From the NCBI RefSeq assembly GCF_028368975.1, contig NZ_JAQNDM010000002.1:6876425-6940424 (forward strand): a stretch of DNA of 64,000 nt, given 5' to 3'. The stretch comes from Stigmatella ashevillena. GTDB taxonomy: Bacteria > Myxococcota > Myxococcia > Myxococcales > Myxococcaceae. Both the position numbers and the translations under genes were made by a program. The notes beneath the pieces were generated by a model. The model was not told the origin of the DNA, did not search any database, and saw nothing but the letters and a program-made list of their open reading frames with translations. Below are positions 25,356 to 34,130 of this stretch, in pieces. The stretch's first letter is position 1. Every line of letters begins with the position of its first letter.

Positions 25356-25901
25356 GTGGGCCGCGCTGCGGTGCCGTTTGGGCCATCGCAGAAAACCGCA
25401 CCCATTTACCCTGCTGTGCCCCCTTCCTCTCGACCCGTCCCTTCGATCCCCGACATTGCCGGAAGCTACACGGCTCGCGTCCGTGCGCTCCTCGTGGCTC
25501 GCGGCGAGCACATGACCGCGGTCGAAATCACCGAGGCTCTCGGCTGCAATGAGCGGCCTGTGCGTGAAACCCCCGACCGGCTCGTGTCCCAGATTTACAT
25601 GGCGGGAAAGAGCAAAGGCGGTTCGAAAGACTTGATCGAGCTTGCAGGCATCGTCGGGCGTGTATCCTGCGCTCGCGGTGCGTCCTTCGAGGCGAGCTAC
25701 CTCCCGCGCGAATGGAGGGGCACCCTCGACGGTGGCGTCATGGAGGAGCGCATCAAGGGCCGCATCAACGAGCGTCCGGTCGAGAGGGCTCGCGTCCGGC
25801 TCCCGCGTGCGGCGGACAAGCAGCACAACGTCTGGGACGCGGCCGGGGTTGGTCTTCACGCAGTGGGACGGCTCGCGCCGCGAAAGGTCTTCCCGCGATG
25901 A
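25356..25901 (+). CDS. Putative winged-helix phage protein
   Basis: This is a 181-residue protein with a GTG start at 25356 and weak ribosome site. Residues about 37-90 (YTARVRALLVARGEHMTAVE, ITEALGCNERPVRETPDRLV) fit a winged helix-turn-helix with a wing near IYMAGKSKGG. The remainder is basic and unrecognised. Its TGA overlaps the excisionase ATG (25898-25901), which supports it being translated. An open frame on the opposite strand over the same region was judged a shadow. A role as regulator of excision is a guess. Confidence 0.5.
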   Translation: MGRAAVPFGPSQKTAPIYPAVPPSSRPVPSIPDIAGSYTARVRALLVARGEHMTAVEITEALGCNERPVRETPDRLVSQIYMAGKSKGGSKDLIELAGIVGRVSCARGASFEASYLPREWRGTLDGGVMEERIKGRINERPVERARVRLPRAADKQHNVWDAAGVGLHAVGRLAPRKVFPR

Positions 25902-26137
25902 AGGGCGAGGTCACCATGCCCCCGGAGGAAGGCCCCCAGGTGCCCGAGTTCCTCACCGACGAAGCCGCGGCTCTTCTGCGCGTGAACCGGAAAACGCTCT
26001 ATGAGTCGATTCGGCTCGGACAGGTGCCGGGGATCGTCCGCATCGGGAAATCGCTGCGCATCCGCCGGGCTGCATTGCTAGAGTTCTCCCCCGGGAAGGG
26101 CCGCGATCCCGCGCTTCGAGGTCACAATGAGCGTTAG
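25898..26137 (+). CDS. xis: Excisionase-like helix-turn-helix protein
   Basis: This 79-residue MerR-like DNA-binding protein is of the excisionase class. VPEFLTDEAAALLRVNRKTL, YESIRLGQVPGIVRIGKSL and RIRRAALLEF match the standard HTH_17 pattern: helix-turn-helix, then a G(K/R)xxRI wing. It begins at ATG 25898 inside the previous stop and ends 11 bp inside the integrase gene, so the three genes form a tight operon. It would bend the att DNA and set the direction of recombination. Confidence 0.8.
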   Translation: MKGEVTMPPEEGPQVPEFLTDEAAALLRVNRKTLYESIRLGQVPGIVRIGKSLRIRRAALLEFSPGKGRDPALRGHNER

Positions 26138-27344
26138 AGCGCGGAAGTGGACGAACAAGGCCGGGAAGGTCGAGGAGCGCTGGACAGTGGACATCGTGTT
26201 TCAGCACGCAGACGGACGGGAAGAGCGGGTGACGAAGGTGTCGCCTGTTCAGACCCGTCGTGGTGCTGAGCAATACGAGCGCGAGCTGCGCAATGCTCTC
26301 CTGAACGGGACTTTCGGAAAGGAGAAGAAGAACGAGGCGCGCGTCACGTTGGCGGAATTCGCCGCGCGGTTCCTCACCTACAGCGAGAACAACAACAAAT
26401 ATTCGAGTGTCATCACCAAGCAGCAGATCTTGAAGGACCACATTCTGCCGTTCTTCGGTGAAATGGCGCTTGCGAGTATCGGCCCGGCTGAGATCGAAGA
26501 CTTCAAAGCGCTTATGCGTAAGAAGAAGTCTGCGGCTCGGGCCCGGAAGGAAGACCCCACGCAGGCCGCCATCCTCAAGCGGGCGGAAGTCGAGCCGAAG
26601 CCCCTGAGCTTCAAGACCATCAACAACGTTCTATGCGCGTTGAGCAAGTTGTTGAACCTCGCTGAAGAGCAACGGGTCATCCGGCAGGCTCCGCGCGTGA
26701 AGCTCTTCGGAAAGCTCCCCAAGCCCAAGTTTGACTTCCTCACCTTCGCGGAGGTCGAGCGGCTGATCGACGCGACTGAGCCAGAATGGCGAACGCTGAT
26801 ACTCGTGGCGCTCAAGACGGGCCTGCGACAGGGGGAACTGATTGGGCTCCAGTGGGCTGATCTTGACCTGTCACGCGGCATGATGACCGTGCGTCGGTCG
26901 GTCTGGCGCGGGGTTACGGACGTGCCCAAGGGTGGACGCGAGCGGGCGGTCGAGCTGCCTAGCTCGGCGGTGGATGCTCTCAAGGCACACCGGCACCTCC
27001 GGGGCCGCTTCGTCTTCTGTCAGGACGACGGTCAGCCGCTCACGGCGGGCAAGATGGAACGACCGCTGCGCCGCGCTCTCAAGCGGGCGGACATTGACCG
27101 GGAGGAGGGGCGGATCGGCTGGCACGACCTGCGCCACACCTACGGCAGCCACCTCGCAATGAAGGGCGTCCCGCTCAAGGTCATTCAGGAGCTGATGGGG
27201 CACGGCACGATCGACATGACGATGCGCTACGCTCACCTGAGCCCCGACACGCGGCGAGATGCGGTCGCGGTGCTCGACGCGCCCCTTGCACCGGCACGCA
27301 ACACTGACGCAACACGGGTGGAAGGGGCTACTAACCACCCGTAA
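26127..27344 (+). CDS. int: Tyrosine recombinase / phage integrase
   Basis: This complete 405-residue integrase has an N-terminal arm-binding part, a SAM-like core-binding domain with TLAEFAARFLTYSENNNKYS, and a catalytic domain. The catalytic residues are visible: Arg in KTGLRQGELIGLQW (about 233), HxxR in WHDLRHTYGSH (about 332-335), His in LMGHGTIDMT (about 358) and the nucleophile Tyr in MRYAHLSPD (about 367). The C-terminal tail ATRVEGATNHP stops 22 bp before a tRNA-T-arm-like att repeat. An almost identical tail remnant with att lies at 10 kb. Of the prophage genes, this one looks fully functional. Confidence 0.93.
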   Translation: MSVRARKWTNKAGKVEERWTVDIVFQHADGREERVTKVSPVQTRRGAEQYERELRNALLNGTFGKEKKNEARVTLAEFAARFLTYSENNNKYSSVITKQQILKDHILPFFGEMALASIGPAEIEDFKALMRKKKSAARARKEDPTQAAILKRAEVEPKPLSFKTINNVLCALSKLLNLAEEQRVIRQAPRVKLFGKLPKPKFDFLTFAEVERLIDATEPEWRTLILVALKTGLRQGELIGLQWADLDLSRGMMTVRRSVWRGVTDVPKGGRERAVELPSSAVDALKAHRHLRGRFVFCQDDGQPLTAGKMERPLRRALKRADIDREEGRIGWHDLRHTYGSHLAMKGVPLKVIQELMGHGTIDMTMRYAHLSPDTRRDAVAVLDAPLAPARNTDATRVEGATNHP

Positions 27345-27365
27345 TCACGGCTTAAAAATGTAGAC

Positions 27366-27413
27366 GCGGCGGGTTTCGAACCCGCCGCTCGGAGCTTCTG
27401 GCGAGAGCGCTCC
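27366..27413. repeat. att-like tRNA T-arm repeat beside integrase
   Basis: The minus strand gives GGAGCGCTCTCGCCAGAAGC followed by TCCGAGC and the perfect stem-loop GCGGGTTCGAAACCCGC. 46 bp match 10062-10107 with three differences. Its place 22 bp after int, and the tRNA-like T-arm, indicate the attachment site (attR or attL). The acceptor-like end (CGCGTCTACA) differs from the other copies. Confidence 0.65.
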
Positions 27414-27499
27414 AACTCGGCCGAGCTCAGGTCCCATAGGGCTTCCAGGCACGGCACTCCCAGGGCGGGCTTGGCGAAACTCTGTGGGTACCCATCGAT

Positions 27500-27790
27500 A
27501 GTGGGTGCCCTGGCGAGATGTGGCTGGGGAGGGTCAGGTGGGGGAGCACGGGTGGGAGTACCGGCGCAGGCGGCCGGAGGGGACGGTGCTGTATGAGACG
27601 GTAAGGGACCATCTCGCTACGTTGCTGGCGGACGTGTTTGAGTGCGTCAGGTGCGGGGGCAGGCGGCGAGTGCTGTCGTACCTGACGGCTCCCGGTGGGG
27701 TACGTGCCATTCTGGAGCACTTGGAACTGCCCACGCGGCCTGCTCAGCTGGCTGCGGCGCAGGGGCCCCCGCAGTTGGCGTGGTGGTGAG
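27500..27790 (+). pseudogene. Internally deleted IS91-like transposase
   Basis: The frame reads [20 protein letters not shown] then LATLLA, the N-terminus of IS91-family-like transposases. It is joined directly to [19 protein letters not shown] and [16 protein letters not shown], the C-terminal zinc-ribbon/helix end. The whole catalytic middle is missing. From 27631 to about 27777 the DNA is almost identical to 29521-29667. Confidence 0.6.
27631..27777 (+). repeat. Direct repeat flanking pgk (left copy)
   Basis: About 147 bp of transposase 3' end, with one difference noticed by eye from 29521-29667, in the same orientation. The pair encloses pgk in a 1.9-kb unit. Confidence 0.75.
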
Positions 27791-27846
27791 CCCCAAGCAG
27801 CAGGTGCTCACAGGCCCAACCCCTCTGCCATCCCCTCCTGCGAGGA

Positions 27847-27898
27847 CAGCCTGGGCAGGGGTGTGCCCAAAGGGGGCTGCACCGCCTCTGCACCGGCC
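27847..27898 (+). repeat. Inverted repeat flanking pgk (arm 1)
   Basis: This starts CAGCCTGGGCAGG and ends CACCGGCC; its reverse complement recurs at 29268-29319 with about 83% identity. The arms sit inside the transposase-end direct repeats, on either side of pgk. Confidence 0.55.
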
Positions 27899-27995
27899 TG
27901 GGGCACTGCCCAGCAGCCACTCCTCAGCGGCTCTCCTCGGCCCCTCTGTTCCAGCCCTCACCCTCAACCAGCCTCCTATTCGTCCTTCTATACGT

Positions 27996-29168
27996 CTACT
28001 TCCTGCCGCGCTCTTCCAGCATCGCCACCGCGGGCAGGATCCTGCCCTCCACGAACTCCAGGAACGCGCCGCCGCCTGTGGAGATATAGGAGATCTTGTT
28101 CGCGATGCGGAACATGTCGATGGCCGCCAGCGTGTCACCGCCCCCCGCGATGGAGAACGCCTTGCTCTCGGCGATGGCCTGGGCCACGAGCTTCGTGCCC
28201 GTGCGGAAGTTGGGAAACTCGAACACGCCCACCGGGCCATTCCAGAGGATCGTCTTCGCATGCTTGAGGATCATCGCCACCCTCTCGGCGGACTCGTTGC
28301 CCATGTCCAGAATCAGCTCGTTGTCCTTGATCTCCCGCACGGACTTCAGCGTCTCGGCGGCGGTATCGGAGAACTCCGTGCTCACGTACGCATCGGACTG
28401 AACCACGATCTTGTCCTTGTATTTCTCCAGGAGCTTCTTCGCATCGGGGACTAAGTCCGACTCGTACAGGCTCTTGCCCACCTTGTAACCGAGGGCGGAG
28501 ATGAAGGTGTTGGCGATGCCGCCACCCACGATCATCGAGTCGGAGATCTCCATCAGCTTGCCGAGCAAGTTGAACTTGGTGGACACCTTGGAGCCGCCCA
28601 CGACGGCGACCATCGGGCGCGCGGGGTTCGCCAGCGCCTTGCCTAGGGCATCCAACTCGGCGCACAGCAAGCGACCCGCGCAGGCCACGGGCGCGAACTT
28701 GCCCACGCCGTGGGTGGAAGCCTCCGCGCGGTGCGCCGTCCCGAAGGCATCCATCACGAAGACATCACAGAGCGCCGCGTACTTCTTGGACAGCTCCTCG
28801 CTGTCCTTCTTCTCGCCCTTGTTGAAGCGCACGTTCTCCAACACCACCAGTTCGCCCGTCCCCACCTCGACGCCGCCCAGGTAGTTCTTCTCCAGACGCA
28901 CCTGGTGGCCGGACAACTTCTCCCGGAGGGAGTCCGCCACGGGCTTGAGAGAGAACTCCTCGTTGTACTCGCCCTCGGTCGGACGGCCCAGGTGGGAGGT
29001 GACCATCACCTTGGCACCCTGCTTGAGCGCCGCGTCGATGGTGGGCAGCGTCGCGCGGATGCGGGCATCGGACGCCACGCGGCCATCCTTGACCGGCACA
29101 TTCAAGTCCGCGCGAATGAGGACGCGCTTGCCCGCCAGATCCAGATCAACCATCTTGATGACACTCAT
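27996..29168 (-). CDS. pgk: Phosphoglycerate kinase
   Basis: This 390-residue glycolytic enzyme converts 1,3-bisphosphoglycerate and ADP to 3-phosphoglycerate and ATP in the cytoplasm. It has the substrate-binding [38 protein letters not shown]-type [40 protein letters not shown] and the nucleotide-binding [10 protein letters not shown]. The start is ATG 29168 with GAGAGG nine bases upstream; frame further upstream is non-coding. Length is normal. Unusually for this gene, there is no gap or tpiA beside it and it is hemmed in by mobile-element remnants on both sides. Confidence 0.97.
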   Translation of the reverse strand: MSVIKMVDLDLAGKRVLIRADLNVPVKDGRVASDARIRATLPTIDAALKQGAKVMVTSHLGRPTEGEYNEEFSLKPVADSLREKLSGHQVRLEKNYLGGVEVGTGELVVLENVRFNKGEKKDSEELSKKYAALCDVFVMDAFGTAHRAEASTHGVGKFAPVACAGRLLCAELDALGKALANPARPMVAVVGGSKVSTKFNLLGKLMEISDSMIVGGGIANTFISALGYKVGKSLYESDLVPDAKKLLEKYKDKIVVQSDAYVSTEFSDTAAETLKSVREIKDNELILDMGNESAERVAMILKHAKTILWNGPVGVFEFPNFRTGTKLVAQAIAESKAFSIAGGGDTLAAIDMFRIANKISYISTGGGAFLEFVEGRILPAVAMLEERGRK

Positions 29169-29267
29169 TGGCACGGCCTCTCGTGGATGCTCCGAGGCGG
29201 CCGTGCCTAGCACGCCGGGATCGGAGGCCAAGCGCCCTTGTCGGGAGTGTTGGCTGGACGACACGCC

Positions 29268-29319
29268 GGCCGGTGGACAGGCCGCGCAGCCCCCTTGGGG
29301 GACACGCCTGCCCAGGCTG
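29268..29319 (-). repeat. Inverted repeat flanking pgk (arm 2)
   Basis: This is the partner of 27847-27898 in opposite orientation, 100 bp upstream of the pgk start. It holds CCCCCTTGGGG, a short stem by itself. Confidence 0.55.
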
Positions 29320-29385
29320 CGCTCCCATCCAGTACATGGCAGGGGCTTGGGCCCCTTGGCTGTCTGAAGTGCTGGACCCCGTCGC

Positions 29386-29700
29386 TTGAGGAAGCTCCCC
29401 CAGGAGGGGGAGGGGGCGGCAAGAGAGGCGCCAGAGGCAGCGGCGAGGCAGGAGACGAAGAAGAAGCGGACGCCGCGACTGGACTGGCCTGGATTGCTGC
29501 GCAGGACATTCGCGCTGGACGTGTTTGAGTGCGTCAGGTGTGGGGGCAGGCGGCGAGTGCTGTCGTACCTGACGGCTCCCGGTGGGGTACGTGCCATTCT
29601 GGAGCACTTGGAACTGCCCACGCGGCCTGCTCAGCTGGCTGCGGCGCAGGGGCCCCCGCAGGCGCTGCGTCAGCGTCCTGCACGCCCTGTCCCCACTCTG
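29386..29700 (+). pseudogene. IS91-like transposase C-terminal fragment
   Basis: The frame reads [20 protein letters not shown] then [20 protein letters not shown] and [19 protein letters not shown]. This is the last third of the transposase, with the CxxC ribbon. 29521-29667 is the right copy of the direct repeat around pgk. No start or catalytic part remains. Confidence 0.6.
29521..29667 (+). repeat. Direct repeat flanking pgk (right copy)
   Basis: This matches 27631-27777 nearly base for base, in the same orientation, up to GGGGCCCCCGCA, after which the two copies diverge. Confidence 0.75.
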
Positions 29701-29812
29701 AGGGAACCGGACTGTCCGTCTGGCTTCTCATGAGCGGTAGACTTCCATTGGCACGGGGCAGGCTCAGGCTGGGCGCGGCTCGTGATTTGGTCCTTTTTTG
29801 GTCCCCAAAGAC

Positions 29813-29930
29813 CCAATTGGGTCCCCACATGCAGGCCCCATCACCTTTCTCAGAGGATGCAAGACTGGAAGCGGCGGGTTGCTCTGCTTGGAAGCGGCGG
29901 CAATCGAACCCGCCGCCTCCATCGCGGGTC
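29813..29930. repeat. Direct repeat with 11740-11838 (right copy), with tRNA-3'-like end
   Basis: This shares the ATTGGGTCCC...CTTTCTCAGAG...GCGGCGGGTTGCTCTGCTTG core with the copy at 11.7 kb. It then continues into a minus-strand GGCGGGTTCGATTGCCGCCG T-arm-like stem preceded by GCTACAGCAG. The two copies could be the ends of an 18-kb island. From 29931 to 30077 nothing further is seen. Confidence 0.55.
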
Positions 29931-30077
29931 TGCTGTAGCAATCAATGTGGCAAAGCACGTCACAGAGGCCCTGGAAGGGGGCAATCTGGCTCACACGCGC
30001 GACGAGAGACACCCGCCCCCCCGTTCAGGCCAGGCTCCGGACGCAAACCCTCCCCGCGTCCGGAGCCCGCCCGTGAA

Positions 30078-31298
30078 TCACGGCGTGTACGTCACTTCGA
30101 GATGCGGGCGCTTGGATGCGTCCTCGACCTCGCGTGAGTGGTAGTAGCTGATGTACCCGGGGCTGAAAATCCGCAAGGAGATGCGCCGGTCGATGGCATC
30201 CGAGGCCCCCTGCACCGCGGGGATCAGGTCCGGACTGTCATTGACGCCCACCTTCTCGTTCGGCTCGCTGGCATTGCCAGGGAACCAGAGGAACCACGCG
30301 CCCAGCGGCGCCCCGGAGAGGGCCGGCTGGTTGTCGAAGGTCAGGCTGTATTCACCCCAGGAATTGTCGGGCACGAGGTACGTGTAGGTGTTTCCGTCAC
30401 CACCGGGAGACGCACCTCGCGTCGCGGTGGCGGAGAACTTCACGGACTGGATGACCGCGCCCGGGGGGATGCTCCCCAGGTTGAAGCGCAGGAACGAAGT
30501 CTCGGGCCACCCGTAGTAGATGCCCAGCTCGTGCGAACCGCCGAAGTTGGAGGCGTGCTCCCAGAAACTCCCGCTGACCCGGGCGTCCGCCTCTGGCTCA
30601 AGAACCGTGACGACGTCACCCAGCTCGTATTGGATGACGAGCTTCGGACGCTGGTTGGCATTGGAGTACTCCCGCGAGCGGTAGCGCGTCTTGTAGCCCG
30701 GTGAGTGCAGCCGGAAGCTCAACTGCTTGTCGCCATCCAACTCACCCTGCACGACGGGGATGAGCGCCGGGTTGGCGTTGACGCCCAGCTTGTCCTCGGG
30801 CGTGAGGTTGTACCAGAGGAACCACTCGCCCGACGGGGTGCCCGAGGGCGCGGGCCGGTTGTTCCAGGTGATGCCTGTCTCCGACCACGAATCGTCAGCG
30901 ACGAAGCTCGTGTAGACATTGCCATCCCCGCCGTAGGCGTAGCCGTCGTAGGCCAACGCCGAGAAGGTGACGGATGTGATGATCGCGTTCGAAGGAAGGC
31001 TGCTCAGGTCGAACTTGAGGTAGGCCTCGGCGTACTGACGATTCACGAGCCACGCCGTGTTGAGCCCGAAGTTCGAGCCCGGAGCGTCGGGAGTAACGTA
31101 TGCATCCGCCACGGGCAAGAGCGTCACGGTGCCGGTTTGCACCGCCGCGACCTGTGTCGAAACAGGAGCGCCGCCTTCCGGTGAGGGTTGCTCTGTCGCG
31201 GGAGCCGCGCCGCACCCCACGACCGCCAGCGCCAGCAGGGTCGACAGCGAAGGGGGATATCCCCTGGATACTGCGAAATGGTTCAAAATATTCATCAA
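30078..31298 (-). CDS. DNRLRE domain-containing lipoprotein
   Basis: This 406-residue surface lipoprotein has a signal ending LALAVVGC. Two tandem DNRLRE-type beta domains follow. The first (about 60-225) starts LLPVADAYVTPDAPGSNFGL and the second (about 230-405) starts EPEADARVSGSFWEHASNFG. Each has a YLKFDLSSLPS / FLRFNLGSIPP strand, a SWSETGITWNNRPAPSG / NQPALSGAPLGAWFLW turn and a closing RSREYSNANQRPKLVIQYE / HSREVEDASKRPHLEVTYT strand. DNRLRE domains occur in secreted wall-bound and fibre-like proteins. The start is ATG 31298 or 31295. Function beyond a structural or adhesive role is unknown. Confidence 0.85.
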   Translation of the reverse strand: MMNILNHFAVSRGYPPSLSTLLALAVVGCGAAPATEQPSPEGGAPVSTQVAAVQTGTVTLLPVADAYVTPDAPGSNFGLNTAWLVNRQYAEAYLKFDLSSLPSNAIITSVTFSALAYDGYAYGGDGNVYTSFVADDSWSETGITWNNRPAPSGTPSGEWFLWYNLTPEDKLGVNANPALIPVVQGELDGDKQLSFRLHSPGYKTRYRSREYSNANQRPKLVIQYELGDVVTVLEPEADARVSGSFWEHASNFGGSHELGIYYGWPETSFLRFNLGSIPPGAVIQSVKFSATATRGASPGGDGNTYTYLVPDNSWGEYSLTFDNQPALSGAPLGAWFLWFPGNASEPNEKVGVNDSPDLIPAVQGASDAIDRRISLRIFSPGYISYYHSREVEDASKRPHLEVTYTP

Positions 31299-31430
31299 GT
31301 CTGCCTTTGTGCGAAAGAGCGTGGTGGCTCTTCCTCAACACGGACAGGCCCCTCTCGGCCCTTATTCAGGCGGGTTTGAATCATGGGTGCCCCCTCGGGA
31401 CAGGGAGGTCTCCAACAGGGCTCGCGGGGT

Positions 31431-33728
31431 TCAGGGCGTGTACACCTCTGCCGAGGTGAGGTGGCCGCTCGCGCTGGTTCCTCCTGAAACGAGGACCTTG
31501 CCGGTGCTCAGCAGCGTTGCTGTATGGAAGTAGCGAGGCGAAGCCATGGAGGCGGTAGCACTCCAGGTGCCCGAGCCCGGATCGTACATCTCCGCCGCTG
31601 CGGGGTAGCCACCATTGTATCCCCCCGAGATCAGCACGGTGCCATGGTTCAGCAGCGTCGCCGTGGGGCCGGAACGAGGCGAGGCCATCGAGGCGGCAGC
31701 GCTCCAGGTGCCCATGGCTGGGTCATACACCTCCGCCGACGCAAGGGAGCTGCTCCCGGTGGAGCCTCCCGCGACGAGCACCTTGCCATGGGGCAGCAGC
31801 GTCGCCGTGTGGTGGTTGCGAGCCGTGGCCAGGGAGGCGGTCGTGCTCCAGGTGCCCGAGGCTGGATCGTACACCTCGGCCGTCGCGAGGGTGGCGGTCG
31901 CATTCACGTTGGTGGATCCCCCCGCGACGAGCACCTTGCCGTTGGGCAGCAGCGTCGCCGTGTGGAGGTCGCGAGCCGAGGCCAGGGAGCCCGTCGCGTT
32001 CCAGGTGCCCGAGGCCGGATCGTACAACGCCGCCGTCGTCAGGGGGCCCGTGGTCCATCCCCCCGCGACGAGCACCTTGCCGTTGGGCAGCAGCGTCGCC
32101 GTGTGAGAGCCTCGACCCGAGGGCATGGAGCCGGTGGCGCTCCAGGTGCCCGTGGTCGGGTCGTAGAGCTCTGCCGTCGCTGCGCCACCGGGGTAGCCTC
32201 CTGCGATGAGGACCTTGCCATTGTTCAGCAGCGTCGCCGTGGGGCCCGAGCGAGCCGCGGCCATGGATCCGGTGGCGCTCCAGGTGCCCGTTGCCGGGTC
32301 GTACAACGCCGCCGATGCGAGATAGCCCCCGTTGTATCCCCCCGTGATGAGCACCTTGCCGGAGGGGAGCAGGGTGGAGGTGTGGCCCTGTCGCCCTGGA
32401 ACCAGGGTGCCCGCGGTGGCCCAACTGGCCACGCACGCGTTCAGGCTGGAGAGGGAGAAGGCCTGGGAGGCCGACAGGCCAAAGGCATTGGTGACGGTGG
32501 CGGTGACAGTCGGGGTGATACCTGCCTGAGTGCAGGCCGGAGCCGTCCAGACGATGTGGCTGATGGTGGCGGTGTTCTGCGCTGTGGCCAGCGAGCCCGT
32601 GTTGGCAGACCAGGCGAACGTCAGCGAGCTGGACTGCGGGTCCATGGCGGTGACGTCAAAGGAGATCGTCTGGTTCGGGGAGGCAGCGGTGGCGGACTGG
32701 TAGAAGTTGGTGACGAGGGGAGGGAAGCGGTGGGTGGAAGCGGAGGTGATGCAGAGGCTCAGAGAGCCGGTGTTCTGCCCGCCGCGTCCGTCACGGACGG
32801 TGACGGTGAGCTGGCAGTTGTTGCAGACGCTGGCGGGGACCGAGGAGGGGACGAAGGAGGCGGAACGGGAGGTGGCGTGGGTCCAGGTACCTGGGCAGGT
32901 GGCGGCCCATTGATAGGAGAGGGTGTCGCCATCCGCATCGGATGCGTTCGCGGAGACCGCGGTGGATTGTTCCACGTCCAGACGGTTGAGGGAGGCCGAC
33001 ACCTTGGAGACGACGGGGACGAGGTTGAAGGAGATGTTGACGGCGGCGTTGCCGGTGGAGGTACCCGAGACGACGTTGACTACCAGAGAGACAGATGCCG
33101 CAGCGCCCTGGGAGTCGGTCACGGTGAAGGTGAGGGTTTGAACGCCGATGGACGAAGGCGCCGTCCAGGAAGTCGTCGCGGCTGTGGGATCGGAAAAGGT
33201 GCCACCAGAGGCCGTCCACGCCAGGCTGAGGGTGTCGCCCGCGTTGGGATCATGAACCGTGGTCGTCAGGGAGAGGGAGGAGCCCGTCTGGACGGAGGTG
33301 GAGGAGGCCACGAGGGAGTCAATGACGGGAGCCTCATTGGCGTAGGGGGGAGGGAGAGCCATCTCCTGGAGGGTGATGGCGACAGCGGTGGTCTGGTGGG
33401 CGGAGAGGGTGACGCCAGAAGTCTGTCCCTGGAAGCGCTGAGTATGGGAGGAGTCGAAGGCTTCGGCGAGGAAGGAGCGGTCGGTGCCGGCGGGAATGTT
33501 GCCGATGAGGCCACCCCAGGAACCATTGGACTTGGCCAACTCCACGACCAGGGAAGACATATCCGCAGCGGAGACGGTCACCTTGACGCGGGTGATGTCA
33601 CTGGCGGAGAGGGCCTGCTGGGTCGAGGTCGCGAATTGGACGGAGCCGGTGGGCTGAGAGGGTGGAGAGGTGCAGGCTGCGAGGCAGAGCAGCAGCAGGG
33701 CGGCGAATGAGGAGAGACGTGGCTGCAT
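31431..33728 (-). CDS. PKD/Ig-like and kelch-repeat lipoprotein
   Basis: This 765-residue lipoprotein starts at ATG 33728 (MQPRLSSFAALLLLCLAAC, lipobox LAAC). An N-terminal region is followed by three PKD/Ig-like modules (about 120-430; e.g. PVIDSLVASSTSVQTG, FTVTDSQGAAASVSLVVNVV). The C-terminal half is a seven-bladed kelch propeller: seven copies of (T/S)(A/S)TLLxxGxVLxxGG alternating with (A/E)(L/V/M)YDPxxGTW. Kelch/PKD lipoproteins are very numerous in myxobacteria and probably act in surface binding; no specific partner is known. The repetitive DNA makes the region prone to expansion or contraction. It is 132 bp upstream of the DNRLRE gene, on the same strand. Confidence 0.9.
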   Translation of the reverse strand: MQPRLSSFAALLLLCLAACTSPPSQPTGSVQFATSTQQALSASDITRVKVTVSAADMSSLVVELAKSNGSWGGLIGNIPAGTDRSFLAEAFDSSHTQRFQGQTSGVTLSAHQTTAVAITLQEMALPPPYANEAPVIDSLVASSTSVQTGSSLSLTTTVHDPNAGDTLSLAWTASGGTFSDPTAATTSWTAPSSIGVQTLTFTVTDSQGAAASVSLVVNVVSGTSTGNAAVNISFNLVPVVSKVSASLNRLDVEQSTAVSANASDADGDTLSYQWAATCPGTWTHATSRSASFVPSSVPASVCNNCQLTVTVRDGRGGQNTGSLSLCITSASTHRFPPLVTNFYQSATAASPNQTISFDVTAMDPQSSSLTFAWSANTGSLATAQNTATISHIVWTAPACTQAGITPTVTATVTNAFGLSASQAFSLSSLNACVASWATAGTLVPGRQGHTSTLLPSGKVLITGGYNGGYLASAALYDPATGTWSATGSMAAARSGPTATLLNNGKVLIAGGYPGGAATAELYDPTTGTWSATGSMPSGRGSHTATLLPNGKVLVAGGWTTGPLTTAALYDPASGTWNATGSLASARDLHTATLLPNGKVLVAGGSTNVNATATLATAEVYDPASGTWSTTASLATARNHHTATLLPHGKVLVAGGSTGSSSLASAEVYDPAMGTWSAAASMASPRSGPTATLLNHGTVLISGGYNGGYPAAAEMYDPGSGTWSATASMASPRYFHTATLLSTGKVLVSGGTSASGHLTSAEVYTP

Positions 33729-34130
33729 TGGCAAGATGTGTCCTTGAAGCTGGTGGGGGCGTTTGTGAGGGGACTCAAGCTGAGAACGGGCTACGGCGCT
33801 TTCAGTGGCAAGCTAAGGTGAGTCGGCAAGTCGGGCAAATAAGGGCATCCATGCTTCCAACATGACCTCCTTCCCCTCTTGACCGCATCGCGCCTGCTTT
33901 GGCAGCGGGGCTGAACCTGGTGACCGGGGCACTTCACGTTGAAGGTCGCGCCCGACGGTCACTTCGAGGTGGACAGCAATCGATCCGCCACGCTGCGCGG
34001 CTACGAACCGCACCTCGCACGACCGGCAGGAGACGACGCTGACGCTGTGGCCCGCGGGTGCGCAGACCGTGTTCCCCCTGGCCGATGGGGCTCTGATTCT
34101 GCGCGCGTTCGTGGCGCGTCATGAAGGCGT
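33729..34130. other. Intergenic, 400 bp, possible coding debris
   Basis: A plus-strand stretch (33939-34050) encodes VAPDGHFEVDSNRSATLRGY and, in another frame, TTLTLWPAGAQTVFPLADGA. These look protein-like but frame-broken. I do not recognise the family. Confidence 0.35.

Noticed and set aside
25308-25859. Minus-strand frame opposite the winged-helix gene
   Set aside because: The plus-strand frame has an HTH-like segment and an ATGA overlap with xis; the minus-strand one has neither.
29743-29770. Sigma-54-type GG-N10-GC match (TGGCACGGGGCAGGC)
   Set aside because: The -12 box lacks TTGC and no gene lies downstream in the right orientation.
5109-29930. Complete tRNA genes at the T-arm-like repeats
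   Set aside because: No matching 5' acceptor strand or D-arm could be found for any copy, so they are called 3'-end remnants and not genes.
31524-33710. 728-codon plus-strand frame opposite the kelch/PKD gene
   Set aside because: Gly/Arg-rich shadow; the minus strand has signal peptide and kelch repeats.
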